A stretch of 64,000 nt of DNA. Source: Hymenolepis diminuta. Taxonomy: Eukaryota > Platyhelminthes > Cestoda > Cyclophyllidea > Hymenolepididae. Below the pieces are notes generated by a model. The model was not told where the DNA came from, did no database searches, and saw only the letters and a list, made by a program, of their open reading frames with translations. Of the stretch, positions 13,801 to 28,800 are shown in pieces (position 1 is the first letter of the stretch; each line of letters begins with the position of its first letter). The translations under genes and the position numbers were made by a program. The stretch lies in assembly GCA_900708905.1 (NCBI GenBank), contig CAADRB010000005.1:4682171-4746170 (forward strand). The letters are read 5' to 3'.

Positions 13801-16800
13801 GAAGGTACTGATAAAAGCATTTATTTATTAACCTTGCCATGGTGAAGAATTTGAGATTCTCCTAGAGTCTTGCGTCAAAAGCTTACTCTCAAGCAGGCTT
13901 CGGGGTTCAATTGACACTTTTTCATACAATGAGAACATTATCAAGGTTCAAAAGGGTACAGTAGTAATGAGGGCGTCTGATAACAGTGTACTTAAGGATC
14001 TCCTTAAAAATGTGAGAAGGTTGATCATAGGATTACCCTCTAGAAGAGCCATGACGAGCTGCCACTTCCTCAAGGAAATTCCGCAGATATGCTTCAACAA
14101 AGAAAATTTCGCCTTTCGATTAATATAAAATGTTAATTTGTTAAAATCATATAGAAAAAAAACACCATAATTAGCGAAATTAATAGACAACTCCTTGGAT
14201 AGAAAATAGAATTAGAGATAAGATAGAATGACGCACAAAGTGTTAATTGGAAATATCATCTACAATTTGAGCCGCTTGAGAAAAAGCGTTTTTAATATTG
14301 AGTAAACTGCATTCCGATACTGTAGCATCCAGACTCTCTGTGTCTGACCATATGATAAACTACCTTTGAGACGGCGACTTGAGTATGATTGACTTCTCCT
14401 GTCGTCAATTTACTCATCTGCCATTCTAAACAATTGTAACTGACATAATATAAATTGTTGTTGCTAGTAGAAATAATGATTACTTCCCCCGCTTCCAATA
14501 TTTCTTCTATAAATAAAAATGTAACTTCCTTCTTAATTTCACCACTGATAAAAGACACTTCGTAATTATGCCTGTCTGTTTAAACCGATACCGATCGAGA
14601 TGGAGTTTCGTTAGTACACGCGTATTTACCATGACGTGCCTTGTGTTCTGCTGTGGGTAATTGGCTTCTGTGTTAAGTTGCCATATTACCGAGATGTCTA
14701 GATTGGCTTCCTCTGCAAAATTACTACCGGAACTTCTAGTTTGTTTCGTAATAACAGATTTGGCTGCACAGTGATAGACTAAATCGAAATTGTGAAGATT
14801 GTGGCCATTGTTTGAAGCATCATGGAACAAATGAATTTAGCGAAACCTGATAAGAATCCCGAAGACTGTATTAAGAAAGTTGGTGAGTTCCATTATGAAC
14901 CCTCTGTAAGTGATGTGAAATGCCCTACACGACGTCTATGAAAATCGAATGGCGGAGTTGGCGGACAAAACAAAACCACCGTGCTGTTCCACAAGTTTAA
15001 CAGAAGTGAACACGATCTCTACCTGGCCTACCTCCTACCACTTTCGCCGACGGACTTGGGGTTTGAGGAGGAGATCCAAAAGTGCTAGATTTTTGGTGAC
15101 AATAGCTTGCTTTTCAATAGGCATTATAACTGCCTAAATTTGACTAAACACGAAGGTGAAGATATTCAAAAGTACACAGCATTGTGAATCGAATATGCAA
15201 CGCATTTTCATATGGGCCGCTGAAAGGAGATCAATCCAGTTGCCTTGTACTCATTTAGGATCTTCGTCTCGTGTGTTATGCAGAAATTCACGTAAATTGC
15301 TGTCCGTTTTAAATAAGAACCTGGTGAATGAATACAACCTTCGAAGCGGTTCAGACATGACTGAAAGCAATGAAACTCGAGCTTGCCAAGTCAAGAAACC
15401 CGAAATCAATCAATCAACTGAAAATAACTCGATGCTGCAGCCTCAGACACAGCAGACGCATTCCAATAACCCCATTAATAAACCGAGGTGCCGATTTTGT
15501 GGCGATTTTCACCACTATGAGGATTATCCTCTCTTTAAACATCAGTCCCAGGACTGCAATTCGTGCAGACGCAAAAATTCTGCCAGAGCGGTCAACCACT
15601 ATCGACTGCCGACTACGTTATAACAGTTCATTCTGGGGTCTTCTGGAGCTTTTGTTTAGTCTCCGATATGTTGTAGACAACTATCCATTAGCTAGTACCT
15701 TTGGTGATGAAGGTTATGGATTGGTATCACAATGATCAATGATTTCGTGACCCCTAGCTGGATGGGTGTACCCATCGGCCATTAAAACATGTATAATTTA
15801 TGGCAGACTTCTAATAGACCACTTTAGATCACGTAACACTAATAAAAAAATACGCTCATTTTGTGGAAGGAAAAGCGTGGCTTCCATAATATAGGAATGT
15901 GACAATTTAAATACGAAACAGCAATTATGCTCTTTTTTTAAAAATATTTTGTTACATTACTTATCTCAAAGTACGGAAGAGAGATCTGGTATTCCGAGCT
16001 ACTATTAATTAGTGCAGGAAAGGGGTGGTTGTTGTTTCTTGGTGAAAAACTTTATCCCAAATGTAAGTTTTGGGAAGCTAACAAAATTAAACCGAAGAAT
16101 GCCTTCCGGTTTCTGTGCAACCATAAGTAAACGGAGAAAAAAGATTTCACTTCTGATGCCCAAACGGTAAATTTAAATTTTATTTTCACATTTTTTAGAT
16201 CAAAATCTATGTATTTTACATTTAATAAACGATTTAACAAATAAAAATCGAGAAAGCAGCGAAATGTAAGTTTATGTAGCAAACGAAACAATCAACAGTG
16301 AGCATAATGAACCCTCACTATAGCTCTTTAGACATGAATCTTACAAACTGGATAGTTCTAGACGCACGTTTTAATCTGCTATCGAAAGCGAACGGATACA
16401 AACCCTCGTTAATGAAGATCTTCGTTCAATATTAGACCACTCTGTGATATCCATGCCTCCAATGGCTGATCGCGTGGTATTGCCTTTGAGACTCAATGAC
16501 CCGAGTATGACCAATTTCTCCTCGTCGTAAAGTGTAATTCTTTTGTTTATCAAAATGATTGCAAATAAAATAACTTACAGAGATGTGAATGGTCAAGACT
16601 TGTTTGCACTAAGTTTTTGTGTGTGATTCCCAAAGCATTACATATTCAGTAGCCGCCGAATATAATAGATAACTGCACTTATAGTCCTTTAATGATTTTT
16701 AACTCAGAACATTTTATTTTCTTTTCATAACTAAAAGTCGGTTCCGATGAACTTTTTTAAGACAATGAGAGAAGAAGTTAGGTTAAATGCTTCCATTTTA

Positions 16801-19800
16801 TGGTAGGCTGGTAAACGTCAAGAGTTTGATTTGGACCTGTCGTATCGAAAAAGACTTACAGATGGAAATCACCGGTGATTAATGAACAATTAATCCGATT
16901 TCACAAGTCATTAATTTGTAAAATTGAAAAAAAACAGAAGAACCAAATTTAACAGAAGAGGTGTACTTTTAAGTTTCGTAATTACGCCTTCACATTCCTT
17001 TCTAAGAGGTATTTATGTCAACCATATCCGTTACATGATAGAACTCTAACAAAGTGGAAATACAGACTCTGCGCATTCTAACGGAAACCGTTAAAAAATT
17101 AGACGCACGGAAGGCGTTACGCCCCTTATCGGTTATTTACGCTTTTACTTAAAATATATCAGGAATGGGAGGAGACCGAAGCAAAATAGTTTGGACAAAT
17201 AATGGGTTATATAAGACGTACAGATGGGCTCAACCCTATCGTTATCCTAGAAAACAGACCAATAGAGTCTCAGTGAGAATTCATTTGAGATTCAATGTCG
17301 AATTTCGCGGTCAATGTACATATTTTCCAGGTTAGAGATCATGGTTCGATGCTCATCCATTGAAAAGCATCACTAACAGAGAAACAACGGAATGCGGATT
17401 GCTAATTAGAGAGGTTTTAGAATGCCACTAATGTCTAAAATGAGTGTTAGAAAACGCTTCCTTGCAAAGAACTTGGAGATCACATACAAAATATTAGAAT
17501 TTACATGCGAACCAATCAGGGTTTCATATTCACGAGAAGCGGTTACTAAAATATGAGTGAAATTAAAACAAGTTAAAAGATTGAATAATAAGAAGGGAGG
17601 ATTCTGTAACAAAGCAATAGAGACAAGAGGAAGAATTTAATATTTTCAACAATCTGAGTGAAGTTTATAAAGTTTCTCCTAAGTTCGTTACTACCAAGCT
17701 CATTACTAAAACTGTTCACAGCACTTGACATGGGTAGAGAGCAAACATCTTTTTTCACCTTCCTTGTTGATCAGAGCGGTCGGTCACTGCTGGGGCTGAT
17801 AGAAGTGGTATACACGGTTAAGTGGAGAATCCATTTAGCGTTTCTTACCAAGAATTGTCCACAATATCTAAGCAAACAGCCCCAAATAAAGCAAGAGATA
17901 AGTGCACTGTATGTTTATTAAATGAGAAACATAAATGGAAAATTGTTTATGATAGAAATATTGACAAACAAGGGAGCATAAAAATAGGTGCCAATAAATC
18001 CGAAAAAATTGACTAGGCGGAAAAGAAGATGGATAGAAAGAGTTAAAAGGCGGATAAACGATAGCAGCATACACTCGTATACAGCCTATATTAGGGAACA
18101 ACAGAATATAGTTTTGCCAAGGTGAAAATATGATCATAACAAATTATCATTTTGCCTTGATGAAATTAATATTGCATTTTATGTTTTCTTCCCCTTATTA
18201 CCGAGAATAACGTTTATCCCTTTTCTTCCCTGCGTGAGATTTCGACTTGTATGTCGCAAAAGTTTCACTACAGATAAGTGGTCTAATTCGATGCATATTG
18301 AGATACTCGTTGAAAGGAGAGGTGCTACCTTAAGAACAATTTCATTTAACAGAACATAAGTCGTATAATAAAATGGCATTAAATGTGGTTCCACGGTTAA
18401 CATCCACATCTGTCAAAGTGGAGATCACAGATTCAATACTCATCAATGCTAACTCAGCGATCGAAACAGTCATTTGAATTAGTTCATCTGAGAAATGACA
18501 GAGGGTGTGTTTCTCAATCACAAAGGCTCTAGAGTGTCTAATTTAAGCGCTTTATTTCAAAAGACTTACGAATCATTACATTTAGAATTATGAACGTTAC
18601 CAGATTTCGTAGAAGTAGAGACTAACGCAAAGCTCTGATAGGCTACGTCCATACAATTTACTAACTCCTAGCAGTGAACAACCACAATTCCTAAATAAGA
18701 ATGTAGAATTGATATTGAATCAAAGTATACTGCCAAACAAAGATGGGAGTGAGAGGAATAAAGAAGGACGAGGAACAGAGAGAGTGTGAGAACAAGGCGT
18801 TTGCACAGAGTGAATAAAACCTGCTGTGTATATAACACAAACAAATAAGCTGTCATCGCATTGCAAGGCAAAGGCGAGTGAAAATCGACAACTAATGTGC
18901 TGTGCGTGAGGTTTAGTCGGAATGAAATGTAGTGATTGCATTCGGTTTACGGAGACATTCGGATATGAAAATAAATACTCTATTCAGCATTTTTCGATCA
19001 TTGTAAAGATACAAAAATGGAATGTTTAAAGTTAACTTTCCATTGCTTAAGGCGTTAAGTCAACTCAAAACAATTGTAATTATGTTTTAAATAATAAAAA
19101 TTAAACAGCTAGCATTGTATTACCTAGATAACCTATTTGATGCGAAAACGTCTAACGGCAGCGATTTCATTTTCTTATTCTCTAAAAAAGACCACAAAAT
19201 TGAGGTAGGCAAAGTGATCTAAACTTCGGGAATGTAATTACAATACTATGAAAACGAAATTCCCTCTCTATTCATTCCAAGACAAAGACCTTAAAACAAT
19301 GCATCCACCTGTCCTGTAGTTGTATAAATAAGTGAAACATCACAGCACTGTCACAAATAATTAGATTTTGAAAAATATACCTTACTACTATTTGAGTTTT
19401 GGCGTCTTCTACTTGCATTTCTCATCGTTTCTTGCTCTAGGAAAGAGCCCATAAGCAACTAGAGATACGAATAATTCGGGCTCAAAAACTATTGTCCTAT
19501 TCAATATACTACTTACCTAATTTCAGTGTTTAATAATGTTACTAAATTACGAACCTGAGGCAGAAGATTATTCATAATGAGAACACCACAAGGCGATCGT
19601 TCCAAAATATGGTAAACAGATTCGTAGAAAGTTTTTGGCACACGTCCCAAACATCCATCCAGTTGTCGTTGGTAAAGCATATCCACTGAAGGTTTGTTTC
19701 CTTCGTTCAGAGCCGGCGATTCTATGATGAAAAAAATCCAAATTAAAATATAAGCTTAAGGAAAGCATAACTATCAAGGAGAAATACTTACGTTCTCTTG

Positions 19801-22800
19801 AGTGCGGAGTATTAAATCTTTTTTGCCGACCATGTGGGGGAGTATGCTCAAGATTTTCTGAACAGAGGGTTCGATGGAGCAGGCTCTTCAGGCTTGAAGG
19901 AGAGAGAGATTGCAACCGGCAGGCTCCAAGGCTACGAGCCTCAGCAACATATGCTTCGTTAGAGGCTTGAGTTTCGATTTTTCTTACATCTACACGTTCC
20001 CCACTTGCTCGCGATTCTTCTGCCTCCAAGTGAAGTTTCATGGCTTCCAAGAACCACCTAGGAAGTTCCCGTGCATTAATACTACTTAAATTCCATAAGC
20101 AACAAGAATTTCAACGTCAAAGAGGGTAAATGTTACTTAAATATTATCAACGACAATGTGTTTGTTGGAGAGCGATCAAAAAGAAAGAATACCACTTAAG
20201 CAGATACTGTGGTATATGCCCAACACATCTGCCCATTTACAGATACTACTTATTTTCATCCGCGACCAGTTTATTAATTTAGCATCCATTATGAAACTAT
20301 TAACGGGGCGTAAACTAGATTGGGGAAATTAGAATTACGACAATAGGAAGGAAGGGGAGCATAAAATGCTCACCACAGTTACGGGAAAAAAATGTATTTC
20401 CGCTAAGCAATTAGATATATACTGTAATGCGGTTCCGGTTCCGATCATTTGAAGTTAGGATTGATTTATGGGAACCGTGAAATAGGGGATCCAAATCCTG
20501 TTTAAGGATTGGGTCTATTAATAGAATTTGAATTCTCGTTTCCAAAACCTTAGTGGGTACATTTGCACCATGAAAAGGAATAATTAGTGAAAAAAAATTA
20601 ATTTAAGAGTAAGACAGCTTAAAATATTTTTGTGACCCTGAAAATGACAGGAAGTAATTCTCTGGAATTTCTGGCAGATTTGGCTCCTAAAGAACACTTA
20701 TGTTTTTTCTAATTTAAACTAACCCGATAATAATAACGTATTTTTGCATCTGAAGATCTCATGGCAGATACTACTAATAACTAATGATATGAAAAGATAC
20801 GCTGTAATAGTGGCTATAAAAGCGAAAGAGAGCAATTTAGAAATTGCAAGATTTCTAAAAGTTTTCAGGTCTCTTTTTTGCAAAGTTAGAAAGGAGGTGC
20901 TGGATGAAAACAATGCAGATGAGTTGGATGATACGAGGAAGAGAAAAGAGCATTTTCAACGCTCTGCTGACCCACCCAGAACACCTGAGTTTGTCAGAAG
21001 AGTGCACGGCATGGCACGATGAACAAAAATCGAGTGAAGTAAATGTGCGAAATATTGAGAAAAATCTTCAGATGTCTGGAGGAACACTAAGGGATGCTAT
21101 TCATCAAGACCTTGGATACAAATCATACGTTCTTAGATGAGGCTAGTTTATATCGACAACAATAACTCGGGAGAATCATTTAATGTGTACAAACCCACTC
21201 TTAAACAAATTGAAGTACCAATAGGAACAGGAGTGTCTTTGGTTTTTCTCTGACAAAAAACTTCCACCAGTATGCAAAAGTCAATCCAAGAAATGATAAG
21301 TGGCTGGCTATGTGCGGGCGGACTACACTGAAAATTGCATAAGGTGTCCTCAAATGTCTCACGCACTCTGTACTGCCGAGGATTCTAGTTTGTTACGTTA
21401 TAATGGTTACCTATCAAATAAGTATTCATTCTGGGGTCTTCTGGAGCTAAAAGTGATGAACTAGAAGAAATGGGGGATCTATGACCGGCGGAGAGTGTAC
21501 TGCCAGAAATTCTGTTGGCTATGCTTATCGACACATATTCAGGTACCGGGTTGATCAACCATACCGGTTACTTTGCACTTTCTTTCTTTTAATACCTAGA
21601 CATATAGAAGTATTTTTAGTTATTCAACAAGAATACCCCTTATTAAAACCTCGAAATCCCTCGCAATCCTCCTTCTGTATGTCAGCTTTACCAAACAAGC
21701 TACCTCACTAGAGATATGAGTCTCGAACTGCTTGATAGCGACAATGAAACTGGTTAAGTGTGCGATACTACTAACAACGCTACTGTTATTGATATTACCA
21801 TTGAAATTTATAAAATTATGAAAACAAATATGTTTGTCAATACTTACCCCAATCGAATGATGGCAATATTCTCGAACAGGGACTTGTCTTTATTGAGCAG
21901 AGCAGCGACATACAAAATGAGTTCCTGTTGAAGGGACATTTGAAGTGGATCCACATGATAGACAGTATCGCGCAGAAGATCGCAGAGCTCACGCGGATTC
22001 GTGGGTTTGTTGACAGCAATTTCGGGTCCTTGAATTGTACCGATAGTCAATTGTTTACCACATACTAGGATTGCGGAGGTTGAAGGTGCCAGACTGTGCA
22101 CGTAGTTGCTTAGCAGTGCGGAAGTCAGACGCACGACAGTCCTTCAAGAGAAAGGAAAATCATGACAGTAAGCATTGTTTCGACTTCTAATGAATTATAA
22201 GTGGAATAGAGACGCATTAGGATGGAAAGCCCAGTTTAATAACTGGGGCTAATCGAAAGATGACTTAATGGAATAGTTCACAATGCCTATAAACAAAGAC
22301 GGTGTTAATAATTAAGATATCCAAAGAGTGTGCGACCTGTTTTAGAAAACCCTGTGAACAAGCTTCTTGAGTAGTTCCAACTCAAGACTCCGAAACTTCG
22401 GCAGATATTAATTTAATCTCAGAGGAGTCTAAAGTTCTATCGATAATTGATAAGGTGAAATTATATTCAAAACCACCACACCTTAAATTTAAAAACTTAC
22501 GCAATACAACGGGTCAAGACATTGTACACGAATGGCGTAGCTGCCAACATGAGCATCTTAGAAGGTCAATGGCCAGAGACCCGATACTTATCTAATGAAA
22601 CAGCCTGAAAAAGTGCCAAAAGAATTTTAGGGTGCCGTTTCAGAAAAGCTTCTCTTCAAAGGAATTGGGAAGGACAACTGCTCTTCTTGTCTAAGCAGAA
22701 TTTAATAAAATTTTCTCAAATATTTCATAACGCTAAGGATGAATAAAGCTATTAGGTTATCTTAATTAAAACCCTAATTTAAATTATGCAAAAATATTCC

Positions 22801-25800
22801 AACTAAAATATTCTAAAGCCAAACGTACACTTAGCATTTAAAAATATTCTTACTCAACTAGAAAGACGAAATTTAAAATGAAGAGCTCATCTCAGTGGTC
22901 AAAACGTAGAAAGGTGGGACAATATCAGAAAAAAGATGATGCTCCAACTCTGTAGCATTTCTTTACATATCCGTTCGCTTTCTAGGAAGCCATTTTTTGT
23001 TTAACTTTGTTAATAGATCATTTTCTTCGGTATATAAAACTCCGTAACCCTGTGAAAAAGTTCGTCAGCTGACCATTGAAGGAATACTCCTTCCGGTTCA
23101 TTTTATTCTTCAATGTTCTTTCCTCCAAATTTAGTAACCTATCTTAAAAAAGATCTCATTAATTTCTTTCAAATCCGTAACCAGGTGATAATTAATATTT
23201 TAATTCAAATCATAGAATCCAACTGACTAGCCAACACACTTTTGACCACTATTACTCATTACTTAAGTAGGTTATCCCAAATCTCCCTTAATTATACTCA
23301 ACTGCAAAGCACCAAGTCCTCTCACTTATGAATTTGCACAAGCAAGTGCAAGCAAAGTAGAAACTGCATAAAAGAGAAGCCATATATACGGGTCATATTA
23401 GTATACACATCTTACTGAAGTCCTCACGTTAATATTCATTTACAAATTCTTATCAATAGAACTCTGAAGTTGTCCTATATTCCTATAGGTAAATAATTTA
23501 TTCACGCTTGAATTAAAGCTTATTTTTGTTCTATATTATCTCTATTATTCCTCTTTATTTATTAGACGAGTACATATTGCAATATTCTGACAATCGGAGA
23601 CTTAGCTATAAAATTTGGAGTGGGACAATTTATCTGTGGGATTTGGGATTTTTACTTTAACACCAATCAGCTTAAAAGAATGCACTTTAATTTTGGCTGG
23701 TTCCTCAAAATTTAAAACTTTAGAATATCATGTAAAACAATTTATTTTATTTTTTCAGCCATTAGAAGAAATAAACTGAAGTGACAAGGCTGACCTTTCC
23801 TGATCAAAAAACCGGTCAGTAAGGACTGAACATCTTAAACAAGTATACATTACAATCCTGAAGACCGATTCATGAAATTCGACTTTTGAAGCGTGAACCT
23901 TCCATTCAGTAAATATTAGACAACCCGATTCCAAGAGTAAAACTTAGTGGCACTGACTGCTTGATGCTATTCGGCATGTTTTGTGCTCCTTTCACTCTAT
24001 CATTTGTTGGACGTTTTTGTTAACCAGTTTCAATTGACAGTAATACAAAATGACTCGCATTAATTTTAATACTTTCTAATGTTCTTGTCCCAATCCCTTT
24101 GAGTTACACCTTCAGAGACGGAACTAAAATTTTCTACTGTTTAGTCATGACGGATCAGTCAAACCAAAGACACTCGGTCTTGACGTCTTGATTAATATTC
24201 CCCAACCATAAAGACTTCCTCTTTATTGAAATCTCCTCTCGAACTTTCCTAAGAAATCCATAGAGCTAGCTGGTTTAAAATTCTTTTTTTTAAAATAATC
24301 TTTTCAGCCCCTCAAAAAGCTTATGCATATTAAACCACCGTTGCTAAACAATTAAGGTCTTAATCGAATAACATATTTATTACTCCACTCTAGAATCCAT
24401 ACTTATGAGGAGTTACTTCAGAAAACTAAGAATATTCCGTAATTAGTGATTTAACAAAACTATGGTATCCACGCGTTGATAAGAATAACTCTAGCTTTAT
24501 TAAAAGGGTAATTTCATGAAATCATGTATGATCATGGATTTTTCAATAACAATGTGTCGATTTGTTAATAAAAATATTTTATATTTTACTAATCGGTTAA
24601 GTAGACGCATAGTTATAGCTGAGAGGAAATAGTTTGAGGGAGAGGGTAAAGAAATTCGGTCCTCAGAATTCAGGAATGTTGCCTTTTTCTCTTCTCAGTT
24701 CGGAAGAATATGTGCTGTTGCTTTTGAAAAAACCTTGTAAATGGAGATACATTGAATTTGATGTCGAAGTTGAGAATGACACTCACGTATGGGATGTTTG
24801 GATCATCCTAGTTTCTATAGGACCTAAAGTACTGGAAGTCCTTATGAGTGATTCCGACGATAGTACACGGTTAGTACCTCCTTTTCCGCGAACATTCACA
24901 AGGAGTTGAAGGCTTCGCACTCCCTCACTTTCTGTTCGAATTTGCATTAAGTGGAGAGTTACACTTTCAAGGATAGGAATCAACGTCATTTTTTGTTTTA
25001 GCCATGACAGCCCGGTCAAATCAAAGACCTCCTTGGTGTCCTGATTGATTCACCTCAGCCACGACTTTGTGCAATCATTTTTGCTAGTTATCTTTGGTAT
25101 CCGACGCCTCACAAGAAGCTTTAGCATAAAAAGCTAAGCCTATTCTATTGAAGCTTGGAATATGTAGTGAAAAAGTCGTGTAAGCCTTTAAGTCAAAAAG
25201 CATATTCTGAGGCTTTAATAAGTGATTAACAAGGAACGCAAAGACTTGGAGATAATAGAAAAAATGAAGTACCTTAGTGGCAAATTCCTGTTTTTAAACA
25301 ATATCTCGAAAAATAAAAACACCCAGGGAATGCAAACGATTCCTGAGCACCCGCATGCAGCACATTTTTAATATTTTGATCGTTTTCTTAGATAGAAAAA
25401 GAACGCAGTACTATCTTGCGATTTCCGGGCTATCAGAGTCAGATTGCATGATAAACTGCCCGTGAGACGACGACTTGAGTTTGGTTGACCTCCCCCTGTT
25501 CTCAACTGTGTCCGGTTTATCTATCTAACCAGTTGTAATTGACAAAAAATAAAAGTGTATGAACTAGACCAGACGTGTTTTTCTGGAATTTTGTACGTAG
25601 TTTCCAATACATGATCTTAACCTAGCAGAGCTGAGACGGTCAAAAATATAATATTATATTAAAATCTAGCAAACGAGCCCTCCAAACACAGTCCCGCTCT
25701 TGTATCTACCAAGAAGACGTACCTCTATAGTTCTTTCACGTCTCTTTTATAAGCTTAGAATTGATAATTAAGTGAGCCTTTAGCATTCCATTAACAACTT

Positions 25801-28800
25801 AAAACAAAGGGTATTTTGTATTAAAGTACGAAGTCCTAAAAAAAGGGATATAATATCCTTGTCAATAATATAATTACTCACCAAATTTGATTGATTCCTG
25901 CACGTCTGCTCAAACTACTAAAGAAGTCGCGCACATTGCAAGGATCTCCATTAGGTTGTAGAGCATAGTCCAGACCATGACGATGCATAAGTTCGTGCAG
26001 GGCAGCGGCTTCCTGGGCATAATCGATAGCTCGGAGCGCAATGGGAGTTGTGAACACATTCTCCTTTCCTTTTGGTGGATCCGGCGGTTTATAAGGCCAG
26101 AGTTCTTGTCTATTGCCGTCGTGGAGAACAAAGTTCACAATATCACTGTCGGACATTTTCTTAAAGTGCTACGAATAAGAAAGACAATCAACAACTTACG
26201 CCAACAAATTGATACCAGCCCTTTAAAGCTTATCCCAACAGTTAATTAAAAATAGAACACAGAGTGTTAATACGGAAGTCATCAAAAATGCTTAACTATG
26301 AAATCAAACATATCTAAACTGTAATGAAGACGAAGTTGAGGTAATATTTTTACTTAAATAAAATAAGTAGAGACGAAATTCTTACACGACGATTAGTAGC
26401 ATCAGCGATTGCAATAACAAGAGGAGCGGGCAGAAGGGCATCCAAATCCTCATCATCCAAAACTCGTGGCAAATCAGTTAGTGATCGGAAAGATCTTCCA
26501 CCATAAAGTTGTTTCAATCCCTCAAATTCCTCAGAATTGGCAGCCCAATCAGGGAAGAAGTCCAGGTGATCAATACATCCAGTTGCAACGAAGTTCTATA
26601 GAGGGAAAAGTCAAACCATAAATGCGAGTTCCAAACCGATTTAATTTTGTATAAGAGATTAAGTTATACCTGAGCTCTTCCAAGAACAATTCGAACACCA
26701 TCGACGTAGTTACTTTGTAAGCTGACAAGGAAACGGATCAACTGCTCACGACCATGGCCACTATAAAAATGCGAAGTGGAAGCATGATCAAAAGTGAATT
26801 CAAGATTTGGAACATTAGTGCACCAGGATCACATACGCCTTTGAAGAAGCGTTAATAAAGGCGGTGCGTTTAGCACTAAATCTTACCTGTCGGACTAAAT
26901 TTAGAAAAGATATTGTAGAAGAAAAACAAACCCATTCAACACTTAATTATAAAATAGCATTATAATTTAAAATCAGTGAGGAAAAGCACTTACATGATCA
27001 TGTCTTCCTTGACCAAGAAGCAGTAATTAGGCCGTCCCTTCATACGCCACCATTTTGATAAGAAGATCAGGTCGTTCTGAAAGCAAATATTTGTCAATGA
27101 GATAGAGAAGTCACCACAATTTTAAACTACTGAAAACACATCAGTAGACATGAATGTAGCATTTAGTTACCTTAACTTCTTCGATGAGAGCCTTGATATC
27201 ATAGCTAAAGTAGAAACTTTGGTCTTCAAACAGGTGAGGAAAAACCAACACCGTTGAACCAGACACTCTAAACGTTTAAAAAAAGAAAAAAAAGTATGAA
27301 ATGGGGTTTATAATCAACGCTATCTGATTTCATAGGGACTTAATTTACCGGTAATATTTGCTTGCTCCAAGACAACCAAGTGGTCTGGGTGGACGGCCTT
27401 TCAAACCTAGACGCCTGTTGAAACCCATGAATGCGGAAGCTTTTACCAGTGTTCCTGGAGGCCATAACTACAAAAAGTAAATTCTGCGTAGAATATTAAT
27501 CATCGTGAAAGTAAGATCGTAATGAAAGAAGCTTGGGCATACCTTCAAGGGTTCAATTTCCACCGGGGTTTGAGTTTGTATTCCGTAAGTGGCCAAGATT
27601 TGCTGAAGTCTTGTTGATTCTGCCAAAAGGATCATTTGGACGCACATGGTCGAAGGACGACTCTAGATGGAAATATAGAAATAATAACTCCAACATTATG
27701 AGTGATAAGAGAAACCGTTCATTTTCTTTAATAAGTGTCTTGAAATCAATCAAAAGAAGGAGTCCCATCGAAGCTTCCAAAGTTACTACTTATTTTATTA
27801 AGTAGGACCACAGGTCATAAATATAGGCTGACACGACGAGACAAGACTGGATAAATAAACAAACTAGTATACACGATCGCAAAAAGCCCGGCCAAAATCA
27901 TTTCAATTTTACATATTAAAGTTTTCGCATGTGCGACAGAACGCATTGAAAGTAACCTCTCAAGAACTACAACAGACTTAGATAGCCATACTCTTTACAG
28001 AGCGTACAGCACTGAATGTGCAACCTTCGACCTATTCAACATCAATTTAAAATAAAGCATATAAATGTAAATTAACGTGACATCAAAGAAAATTATTAAA
28101 CAAAGATATCAATACTTCAGAGAGTGAAAATGATTTGTGCATTTTATATTATTTGTTAGAAATTAAAATGCTACGGTTAACATGCTCGTCTGTGGAAGTA
28201 GATAGGCTCGAAACCCATCAATAAATTTTCGGCGAGCGGAATAATTAATCGCGCAGGCTAAGTAAGATTGGCAAAGAGGGGGTGGGGGAGAGAGAAGGGG
28301 AGCAAAATTCGAATTTTCAAAAAAAAAAACAAACTCCTCATTGCTACTTTTCTACCACAGATGAGCACGGGTAAGGGAGTTAATTTCCTAAGTTCAACGG
28401 TGGTGTATCAGTTATTACGTGTGAATATAGTAAAAGGACTAATACTGATCGGCACATATCAATTGAACGGTATGACAACCGTACCGATTAACAAGAGGCG
28501 ATACAATTCAAGCACCTCGTCTAAGTATCTCCAGCCTCCCCTTTATCCAGGTTAAGTTAATGTTAGCAATAACTTTAACGGGTTCGAAAACTATACCTTG
28601 TAAGAATTGGTTCGAAAATAACGTAAAAATTAACTAGCAAAGTTTCATTCAAAAGCAGAAAATTTACTTCTATTAAAGTAAATCTTTACCATGAGAAATG
28701 GCTTATCATGAATAATCATTTCGATCAAAGTACAAAGCGTAGAAAAATGCAACAGTTTAAAATATTCGGAACTTACAGTGATTGTTGAATAACGTGAAAG

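Larger units (their letters stand above)
10469..19554. other. 9-kb PHKB intron with retroelement and SINE-like debris
   Basis: Intron 16, numbered in coding order between exons 16 and 17. It holds the gag remnant at 14.8-15.6 kb, members of a short dispersed repeat, and tRNA-like fragments near 17.3 and 18.4 kb. The remaining open frames are short and unsupported on both strands. No nested gene was seen. Confidence 0.6.

Noticed and set aside
24634..24909. 91-codon plus-strand open frame
   Set aside because: It lies in a PHKB intron with no ATG context, domain or conserved motif.
26840..26900. Minus-strand stretch reading [20 protein letters not shown] that looks like part of the kinase
   Set aside because: It fits the family only loosely and breaks the phase. 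Exon 10 joins exon 11 directly in phase with a better match.
28268..28555. 95-codon Lys-rich plus-strand open frame
   Set aside because: It lies in a PHKB intron, starts with a purine-rich run, and shows no splice or family support.
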